Of a DNA stretch of 64,000 bases, positions 18,126 to 24,035 are shown one piece after another. The stretch is from SHZI01 sp964384525. GTDB lineage: Bacteria; Pseudomonadota; Gammaproteobacteria; Steroidobacterales; GCA-2729495. Numbering within the stretch: the stretch's first letter is position 1; every line of letters begins with the position of its first letter. The notes below the pieces were generated by a model. The model was given only the letters and a program-made list of their open reading frames with translations, did no database searches and was not told where the DNA came from. Position numbers and translations under genes: made by a program. Location: positions 1-64,000 of the forward strand of contig CAYLKO010000007.1 of the NCBI GenBank assembly GCA_964384525.1, in the 5' to 3' direction.

Positions 18126-18166
18126 TCCGATGCGACCGAATATAGCAGGGATTCACGGCCCCGATT

Positions 18167-18439
18167 TCATGATCTTGAACCACGACCCCACCAGACATAA
18201 TCGTGCGGGACCGGATCCAGGCCGGAACTGCCGCCCAGGATCGCGATGGGATGGCAACGCGCGATGCGTCGCAGGCCCAGCCACGTGCCGCGCAGCAACC
18301 CGAAGCGCTCGATGGCCTCGATCGCATAGGTCGAACAGGTGGGGTGGTAGCGGCAACGCCCCGCGAGCCACGGCGAGAGCAGCCGCTGATAACCGCGGAT
18401 CAGCGCCGTGGCCACTGACACCGACGGGCGGGCAGCCAA
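18167..18439 (-). CDS. yidD: Membrane protein insertion efficiency factor YidD
   Basis: Small amphipathic protein that helps YidC insert inner-membrane proteins. 90 residues. LIRGYQRLLSPWL followed by CRYHPTCSTYAIEAI with the three conserved cysteine/histidine positions and GTWLGLRRIARCHP is diagnostic. It normally sits in the rpmH-rnpA-yidD-yidC operon; here it lies between sufE and the Trm112-like gene, two bases downstream of sufE, so it has been relocated or this is a family branch with a different location. Confidence 0.92.
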   Translation of the reverse strand: MAARPSVSVATALIRGYQRLLSPWLAGRCRYHPTCSTYAIEAIERFGLLRGTWLGLRRIARCHPIAILGGSSGLDPVPHDYVWWGRGSRS

Positions 18440-18441
18440 GG

Positions 18442-18870
18442 TCAGCTGTCCGCAGCGGCGGCAGCTGCCGCATTGTGGATGGTCTGCAGCATCGAGTGCA
18501 GGCCATTGCTGCGGGTCGGGCTCAGGTGCTGGTCCAGGCCAAGGCCCCGGATGAAGTCCGGCCGGGCGTCGCGGATGGCGCTCGCCGGTTGCCCGCTGTA
18601 GATCCGCATCAGGATGGCGATCAGCCCCGACACGATCGCGGAATCGCTGCTCGCCTGGAATTCCAGCCGGTCACCCTGCGCGGTCGTGATCAACCAGACC
18701 TGCGACTGGCAGCCATGAACCTTGTGCGTCTCGGTCTTGTCCGCCTCGGGAAACGGCGGCAGCTGCCGGCCGAGGTCGATGATGTACTGATAGCGATCGA
18801 TCCAGTTGTCGAACAGCGAGAACTCGTCAATGAGTTCCCGTTCCACCTCGGCAATGCTTGAACTCGTCAT
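18442..18870 (-). CDS. sufE: SufE family sulfur-acceptor protein
   Basis: Accepts persulfide sulfur from a cysteine desulfurase and hands it to Fe-S cluster assembly. 142 residues. The active cysteine is C54 in KVHGCQSQVWL. ELIDEFSLFDNWIDRYQYIIDLG at 12-34 and the later FIRGLGLDQHLSPTRSNGL are family blocks. No sufS, sufB or csdA gene is adjacent, so the partner desulfurase must be elsewhere. The ATG lies two bases after the cysS stop and the gene is probably translated from the same message. Confidence 0.93.
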   Translation of the reverse strand: MTSSSIAEVERELIDEFSLFDNWIDRYQYIIDLGRQLPPFPEADKTETHKVHGCQSQVWLITTAQGDRLEFQASSDSAIVSGLIAILMRIYSGQPASAIRDARPDFIRGLGLDQHLSPTRSNGLHSMLQTIHNAAAAAAADS

Positions 18871-18872
18871 GG

Positions 18873-20282
18873 TCAGTTCACGGCACGCCGCCAGCGGGCG
18901 CCGTCCGGGCCATCTTCGATCACGATGCCGGCTTTCACGAGCTCGTCACGGATGCGGTCCGCCGTGGCGAAATCCCGGCCCTGGCGGGCAGCCAGACGCT
19001 GCGCCAGAAGTGCTTCCACGGCTTCCGGCGCCAGACTGTCGCCGGCTTCCATTGCACCGTTCCGGCCCTGCAGCCAGGCCTCCGGATCGGCGCCGAGCAG
19101 TCCCAGCATGGCGCCACCGGCCCGCAATCCGGTAGCCAGCCGTTGCTGCTCGTCCGGCGACGTGGAGCGATTGATGTCGCGGGCGATGTCGAACAGCACC
19201 GCCAGCGCCCGCGGGGTGTTCAGGTCATCGTCCAGGGCCGCAATGAAATCTGCGGGCGCCTCGGCGGGAGCAGGGTCCCGGGGCGGCAGTGCCACCGGCA
19301 CATCGCGCAGGGCACCATACAGGCGGTCGAGTTTGCGGCGGGCGTCCGACAACACTTCGCTGGTCCAGTCCAGCGGCTGGCGATAGTGGGCCGACAGCAA
19401 GGCGAGCCGGATCGCTTCCCCGGGCGCCTGCTCCAGAAGCTCCCGGACCAGCACGATGTTCCCCAGCGACTTCGACATCTTGGTGTGATCGACATTGACG
19501 AAGCCGTTGTGCAGCCAGTAGCGGGCGAAGAGCTCGCCGCCATGCGCACAGCTGCTCTGGGCAACCTCATTCTCATGGTGGGGAAAAATCAGGTCATTGC
19601 CGCCACCGTGGATGTCGATGGTCCGCCCGAGATGCGTGGCCACCATTGCCGAGCACTCGATATGCCAGCCCGGGCGGCCCCGCCCCCAGGGGCTTTCCCA
19701 GCCCGGCAGCTCCGCCGATGACGGCTTCCAGAGGATGAAGTCGCCGGCATCTTCCTTGTACGGCGCAACCTCCACACGGGCGCCAGCCAGAAGCTCGCGC
19801 CGATCGCGCCGCGACAGCTCGCCGTAAGCGGCAAAGGAACGGACGCGAAACAGCACATGGCCCTCGGCCACGTAGGCATGACCGCCAGCCACCAGCGTCG
19901 TTATCATCGCCACGATGGCTGGAATGTGCTCGGTGGCCCTGGGTTCGAGATCCGGCGCGGCCACACCCAGCGCCGCCATGTCGCTCCGGTAGACCGCCGT
20001 ATAGCGGGCTGCGATGGCGCCGATCGATACGCCCTCCGCGGCTGCCGCCCGGTTGATCTTGTCATCGACGTCGGTGATGTTGCGGGCATACACGAGGCGG
20101 TAACGGCTGCGCAGAAGCCTGGCGAGCACGTCGAAAACCACGGCCGGCCGGGCATTGCCGATGTGCGGGTGGCTGTACACGGTCGGCCCGCAGACATACA
20201 TGGTGACCCGTTCCGGATCAGCGGGCACGAACAGGTCTTTCTGCCGGGTCCGGGTGTTGTAGAGCGTCAGCGTATGAGTCAT
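18873..20282 (-). CDS. cysS: Cysteine--tRNA ligase
   Basis: Class I aminoacyl-tRNA synthetase that charges tRNA-Cys. 469 residues, close to the 461 of E. coli. MYVCGPTVYSHPHIGNAR at 28-45 has the first zinc cysteine (C31) and the HIGN variant of HIGH at 40-43; WHIECSAM and GGNDLIFPHHENE supply further zinc ligands; KMSKSLGN is the second ATP signature. A DALR anticodon-binding segment (LAQRLAARQGRDFATADRIRD type) is at the C-terminus. It heads the long minus-strand gene run that ends at pmbA, and is divergent from hisI with a 49-bp gap. Confidence 0.97.
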   Translation of the reverse strand: MTHTLTLYNTRTRQKDLFVPADPERVTMYVCGPTVYSHPHIGNARPAVVFDVLARLLRSRYRLVYARNITDVDDKINRAAAAEGVSIGAIAARYTAVYRSDMAALGVAAPDLEPRATEHIPAIVAMITTLVAGGHAYVAEGHVLFRVRSFAAYGELSRRDRRELLAGARVEVAPYKEDAGDFILWKPSSAELPGWESPWGRGRPGWHIECSAMVATHLGRTIDIHGGGNDLIFPHHENEVAQSSCAHGGELFARYWLHNGFVNVDHTKMSKSLGNIVLVRELLEQAPGEAIRLALLSAHYRQPLDWTSEVLSDARRKLDRLYGALRDVPVALPPRDPAPAEAPADFIAALDDDLNTPRALAVLFDIARDINRSTSPDEQQRLATGLRAGGAMLGLLGADPEAWLQGRNGAMEAGDSLAPEAVEALLAQRLAARQGRDFATADRIRDELVKAGIVIEDGPDGARWRRAVN

Positions 20283-20291
20283 CAGTAGCGC

Positions 20292-20322
20292 TTGGAGCAG
20301 GCCGAATCAGGCTGGCTATAAT
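20292..20322 (+). promoter_or_regulatory. hisI promoter with perfect -10, start codon at +1 region
   Basis: TATAAT at 20317-20322 and TTGGAG at 20292-20297, spacer 19 bases. The hisI ATG begins only ten bases after the last base of the -10 box, so RNA would start at or within a few bases of the start codon. Confidence 0.5.
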
Positions 20323-20331
20323 ACCGCCCGT

Positions 20332-20820
20332 ATGGACCCTAACCGTATTTTTGCGCAGCGTCGCACCGTGGAGCAGGTTGAGGAAGGCGCGGAACTCGCG
20401 CCCCGCTTCGATGCCGACGGATTGATCGTGGCTGTCACCACCGACTTCGACAGCGGTGAATTGCTGATGGTGGGCTACATGACGGCGGAAGCCCTCCGGC
20501 TGACCATAACCACCGGCGAAGCCCATTATTTCAGTCGCAGCCGCCAGGTACTGTGGCACAAGGGCGCCACCAGCGGCCTGGTGCAGACGGTGCGGGAACT
20601 GCGAATCGACGACGACCAGGACTGCGTCTGGCTGCGCGTGGAAATCGCCGGCGGCGCCAGTTGCCACGTCGGCTACCGCAGTTGCTTCTATCGCACGGTG
20701 CCGGTGGGCGCGGATGCGGGCACCGGCAGCATGCCCTTGCCGCTGACCTTCACCGAAACGGAAAAGATCTTTGATCCGGAAATGGTCTATCCGGGGCAAC
20801 CGAATCCGACCCGGCTATAG
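20332..20820 (+). CDS. hisI: Phosphoribosyl-AMP cyclohydrolase
   Basis: Third step of histidine synthesis, opening the adenine ring of phosphoribosyl-AMP. 162 residues, HisI domain only, without the HisE pyrophosphohydrolase domain fused in enterobacteria. HYFSRSRQVLWHKGATSG at 65-82 is the core; the magnesium/zinc site is D93, D95, D97 with C98, C111 and C118 (DDDQDCVW and GGASCHVGYRSCFYR). A longer C-terminal tail ends in EKIFDPEMVYPGQ, seen in stand-alone HisI proteins. No other his gene is in the window. No Shine-Dalgarno sequence precedes the ATG. Confidence 0.95.
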   Translation: MDPNRIFAQRRTVEQVEEGAELAPRFDADGLIVAVTTDFDSGELLMVGYMTAEALRLTITTGEAHYFSRSRQVLWHKGATSGLVQTVRELRIDDDQDCVWLRVEIAGGASCHVGYRSCFYRTVPVGADAGTGSMPLPLTFTETEKIFDPEMVYPGQPNPTRL

Positions 20821-20876
20821 GTCTGGCCAGGCTCCAGGGAAGCTTTCCACAGGTCGCCCTGGATGTATTGACAGCG

Positions 20877-21110
20877 TCACTTCTTGCCAGCCGACTCCAA
20901 CCGCGAGATGGCGCTCTTTGTGGTGCCCATGCGTTCCGCGACGGCATCCTGGGTAAGACCCGCCTTGGAGCGTGCCTTGAGCATCTGGCTGGCAAGCTGA
21001 TACTCCAGCTCCAATGCGTCATAGGCCTCGGCGAACCCCTTGCGTTTGGACGCGCGCGCCAGGAACTCCTGATGGTCGTGTGCCACGGGCTTGTAATTGA
21101 GATTAGCCAT
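20877..21110 (-). CDS. XRE-family antitoxin, 3'-truncated (HigA-like)
   Basis: 77 residues. The C-terminal half carries most of an XRE helix-turn-helix (KARSKAGLTQDAVAERMGTTKSAISRLESAG) like that of antitoxins partnered with Gp49-like HigB toxins. Those antitoxins usually run about 100 residues and continue past RLESAGK with a SL-TLxKYA block; here a stop follows AGKK and none of the three frames beyond it resembles the missing part. The ATG overlaps the end of the toxin remnant just upstream, the usual toxin-first order. It may be non-functional or only partly functional. Confidence 0.75.
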   Translation of the reverse strand: MANLNYKPVAHDHQEFLARASKRKGFAEAYDALELEYQLASQMLKARSKAGLTQDAVAERMGTTKSAISRLESAGKK

Positions 21111-21326
21111 GTTGCAGCTCCTTGACCCGCTTGCGGGCCAGTTTTAGCGCCTTGTCAGGCGTTTCTTGTGATTTCTTGATGAAGGCATGGACCACGACGA
21201 CACGTTTGCCCACGAGGAAGCAGTAAAGGGCGCGTCCTATGCCAGAGCGTCCGCACGGCCTTAGCTCAAATAACCAGCTCGCGAATGGGGTAGGCGGAGG
21301 CTGGAGCCGTGCTCGGGCAGCAACTC
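21103..21326 (-). pseudogene. Remnant of a HigB/Gp49-like toxin gene, frameshifted and 5'-truncated
   Basis: Reading from 21326, the residues LLPEHGSSLRLPHSRAGYL match the middle of RelE/HigB toxins of the Gp49-like family. The frame then stops; a one-base shift at about 21268-21272 picks up FELRPCGRSGIGRALYCF, VGKRVVVVHAFIKKSQETP and KALKLARKRVKEL, the full C-terminal half of the same family, which ends inside the antitoxin start codon region. About 45-50 N-terminal residues expected for the family are absent, cut off near the 3' end of the neighbouring AT-rich gene. So the toxin is broken twice. Confidence 0.8.
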
Positions 21327-21346
21327 AGAGTCGTTGGGGGATTGCC

Positions 21347-22081
21347 CTAGCAACCCAACATTCTTTGATCGTCCTCCAACCACAACCTGTATCGATTCTT
21401 CACTGCATACAGAATCATTTTCCTGATTCCGCTCCACTCGATCACAAGCGATGACTTGTCTTGGGGGTCCTTTAGTTTTTCCACAAACTCCCCTGAAGGC
21501 TTGCCACCACAAAATATAATGGCTGACCTTTTGGGGCCTTCAATCCATTCGCCGCCAAGGACTTTCCCCACCTCACTATCAAATGGGAATAGATATTGCC
21601 TTCGTGCAGGCAAGTAGTATTCCCCAAAGGCCTTGCATGCCAAGTCAGCTTTCGCAGCCTCTTCATCGGTGAGAATCATGCTGGAAATACGAATTGCCTC
21701 TTCCTTTATCTCGTCACTGTTTCTTCTGTAAACGAACACCAAATAGTTTTTTCCAGCGCCTCTAAATTCACTATTCACAGAGGAAAAGAAAGAAAACTTG
21801 TTTTTGTTACCTTTAAAACTTTCAACAACTTCTGCTTCATAGTAATAGCCACAAGAATTCTGGGCGGCAAACGAATTACCTTTCTCGACCAACCCACCCG
21901 CCCACACCGGTGTTCTATTAACAATTTCTACTCTTGCAATTATGGAGGCATCACGCGCAGTGTCGGAAATTGTAGGGCCAAGCAAATCCTTAATATTTTC
22001 AGCATGAGCCAGATTCAAAGCCAGCGCCCCAGCCACTGCCATCAAGAATCCAATTGATAGTTTTACTGAATAGCGCAACAT
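21347..22081 (-). CDS. Hypothetical secreted protein, AT-rich
   Basis: Not recognised as a known family. 244 residues from the ATG at 22081, which opens a good signal peptide (LKLSIGFLMAVAG-type hydrophobic core, cleavage after LAHA near residue 27). The mature protein has scattered cysteines (SCGYYY, DLACKAFG, IFCGGK) compatible with periplasmic disulfides, and a YYYEAEVVESFKGN-YLVFVY region like small beta-rich secreted proteins in which a substrate loop is linked to export-related DUF families; I cannot assign one. Base composition is far richer in A and T than any neighbour, implying recent acquisition. Starts at 22105 or further upstream are possible; none has a good ribosome-binding site. 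Confidence 0.6.
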   Translation of the reverse strand: MLRYSVKLSIGFLMAVAGALALNLAHAENIKDLLGPTISDTARDASIIARVEIVNRTPVWAGGLVEKGNSFAAQNSCGYYYEAEVVESFKGNKNKFSFFSSVNSEFRGAGKNYLVFVYRRNSDEIKEEAIRISSMILTDEEAAKADLACKAFGEYYLPARRQYLFPFDSEVGKVLGGEWIEGPKRSAIIFCGGKPSGEFVEKLKDPQDKSSLVIEWSGIRKMILYAVKNRYRLWLEDDQRMLGC

Positions 22082-22281
22082 GAGCTTAAACGGCGTGATA
22101 TTCATTGCGGGCATCGGACATTCAAACACCCATCTTGCTGAAGCCTGTCAGCCCAGCATCCCGGTCGCCATCGGCGGAGAGCTGGCAACCGAGCCAGCCC
22201 ACGGCCCCGCGAGTTACCCCGATAGCCCCGGCGTGGCGGGGCTGCCCCTGCATGCCAATTGCGATACAGGCCCGGCCGCGA

Positions 22282-22680
22282 TCAATCAAACAGGCTGAGG
22301 ATCGCACCAACCAGCCCGCCCACCGTCAGCACTATATTCGCAAGGAACGACAAGCCGAATCCCGGCGCCCTCTTGCCCGGTTCGGCCACGTAGCCCACCA
22401 GGTAGACCATCCTCCCGATCACGAACAGCAGGCCGAGGCCCGCGGCCCACAGCGGACTGACGTAGACGCCGAACAGCCAGATGGCGGGCACGAACACGAT
22501 CAACTGCTCCAGCGTGTTCTGCTGCACGCGGAAGTAACGCTCGAACACCGGATGGCCGGTGGTGGCCGGCGCCTTGATGTTGCAGCGGATGCGGGCCCGG
22601 CCCACGAGCATCGTGAACACGATGAATTCAACCAGTGCCAGCAGGACCACGATTGCAACCACGGCCATGACATTCTCCAT
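22282..22680 (-). CDS. MAPEG family membrane protein
   Basis: 132 residues with four predicted membrane helices, the fold of the MAPEG family (membrane-associated proteins in eicosanoid and glutathione metabolism). RARIRCNIKAPATTGHPVFERYFRVQQNTLEQLIVF contains the family pattern of E-R-x-x-R-x-x-x-N-x-x-E, which binds glutathione in characterised members. Bacterial homologues are mostly untested glutathione-dependent enzymes. It ends the minus-strand run below mtgA, separated from it by 62 bases. Confidence 0.88.
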   Translation of the reverse strand: MENVMAVVAIVVLLALVEFIVFTMLVGRARIRCNIKAPATTGHPVFERYFRVQQNTLEQLIVFVPAIWLFGVYVSPLWAAGLGLLFVIGRMVYLVGYVAEPGKRAPGFGLSFLANIVLTVGGLVGAILSLFD

Positions 22681-22742
22681 GTGCGGATTTCCATGCGGTT
22701 TTCAAAGCAGTTGACGTTACAGAGCCTAGCCGTTGTGGTTGC

Positions 22743-23465
22743 CTACGGCCAGCGGCTGGCCGGCAGCTCGTCGCCGAGGTTGCGCATCTGCCGTTCGATC
22801 CAGCGCTGTCGCGCGAGGACGTAGCTGGATGGCCTGCCCGCGCGGTATGCAACGGGGTTGGGCAGGACCGCGGCCAGCCGGGCCGCCTGCGATCCATTGA
22901 GTGCTGCCGCCGACCGATGGAAATACCGCCGGCCCGCCGCTTCCACGCCGTAAACCGTCGGCCCGAACTGGGCGATGTTCAGGTAGATCTCGAGGATGCG
23001 CTCCTTGGGGCAGAGCCACTCCAGCCAGAGGGTGAACCACGCCTCCAGCCCCTTGCGGAGCCAGCTTCGGCCCGGCCACAGCCACAGGTTTTTTGCCACC
23101 TGCTGGCTGATGGTCGAGCCGCCGCGAATGCGATCGCTTTGGCTGTTGCGCTGCCAGGCCTTGCTGATCGCGTCGATGTCGAAACCATCATGGTTCATGA
23201 ACTTCTGGTCTTCAGCCGCCATGACGGCCAGCGCGGCCTGGCGGTTGATCTGGCGCCGCGATACCCACGTGAAATCGACGTCTGCAGAAAAACTGCGCTG
23301 CGCCAGCCAGTTCTGCACCATGAAGCTCGAGGTAAAGGGTGGCACCCAGCGCAGGGGCAGCACGAGGAGGATGGTCAGGGCAATCAGGCCGCCGATCCCC
23401 AGCAGAATGCCGCGCATGAGGCGGCGACCCGTGGTTTTACGGGGCGAACGGCGTCGAACGGCCAT
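22743..23465 (-). CDS. mtgA: Monofunctional biosynthetic peptidoglycan transglycosylase
   Basis: Polymerises lipid II into glycan strands; inner membrane, periplasmic active site. 240 residues from the ATG at 23465; a GTG six bases upstream is also possible. One membrane helix at about 17-40, then the GT51 domain: AAEDQKFMNHDGFD with catalytic E85, the RGGSTISQQVAKNLWL block, RKGLEAWFTLWLEW with the second conserved region, and KERILEIYLNIAQFGPTVYGVEAAGRRYF. No transpeptidase domain follows, so it is MtgA, not a class A PBP. It follows lptE by about 20 bases. Confidence 0.96.
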   Translation of the reverse strand: MAVRRRSPRKTTGRRLMRGILLGIGGLIALTILLVLPLRWVPPFTSSFMVQNWLAQRSFSADVDFTWVSRRQINRQAALAVMAAEDQKFMNHDGFDIDAISKAWQRNSQSDRIRGGSTISQQVAKNLWLWPGRSWLRKGLEAWFTLWLEWLCPKERILEIYLNIAQFGPTVYGVEAAGRRYFHRSAAALNGSQAARLAAVLPNPVAYRAGRPSSYVLARQRWIERQMRNLGDELPASRWP

Positions 23466-23486
23466 GACCACGCCGGCTGCGTGCGC

Positions 23487-24035
23487 TCAGTGCACGGCCG
23501 AGAGTCGGCGGGTCACCAGTCCCACGAGATCAGTGGCGATGGCCTGGCGGATGTTCTGTTCTTCGCCGGCCTTGCCCAGCACCCGGGTCTCGTCAAAGGC
23601 CAGATCGCGGGTCAGGACCAGCCGCTCGAGCGGGACCACCTCGGCCCCGTCAACCCGCACGGCAAATCGCACCTCGTAATACACCTCGTACTCGGCAGGC
23701 ACGTTGCGCGCGGTCACCGACATCAGGCGGCGGCCCGTGTCATCGGTGATGATCTGCAGAATCGTGTGCGCTTCCGCGGGATTGTCGGTCAGACGGATGT
23801 CACTGCGACGCAGGGTGGCCACGAGCTGGCGATAGAACGTCGAGTAACGATCGGATGCGTCGATGTGCATGACCGCCATCTGCGGCGGATAGTGCGTGGT
23901 GTCGCGGAAGTGAAAGCCGCAGCTGGACAGGACCGACAGCAATGCGGCACCAACGATCAGCCGCCACGCCACTGCCAATCGATGCGGAGCTGGCGATGAT
24001 CGGCTCCCGCCGCGATGTGCTTCAGACCACCACAT
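23487..24035 (-). CDS. lptE: LPS assembly lipoprotein LptE
   Basis: Outer-membrane lipoprotein that plugs the LptD barrel. Up to 182 residues. The lipobox is LLSVLSSC with the lipidated cysteine at residue 39, followed by GFHFRDTTHYPPQM, the LptE opening. The ATG at 24035 overlaps the leuS stop by 14 bases and gives an unusually long pre-sequence; an in-frame GTG at 23972 would give an ordinary 17-residue signal peptide and may be the true start. leuS-lptE adjacency supports the call. Confidence 0.88.
   Translation of the reverse strand: MWWSEAHRGGSRSSPAPHRLAVAWRLIVGAALLSVLSSCGFHFRDTTHYPPQMAVMHIDASDRYSTFYRQLVATLRRSDIRLTDNPAEAHTILQIITDDTGRRLMSVTARNVPAEYEVYYEVRFAVRVDGAEVVPLERLVLTRDLAFDETRVLGKAGEEQNIRQAIATDLVGLVTRRLSAVH

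Noticed and set aside
22225..22242. GC-rich hairpin downstream of the MAPEG gene
   Set aside because: Six-base stem without a U-run in GC-rich sequence; expected by chance.
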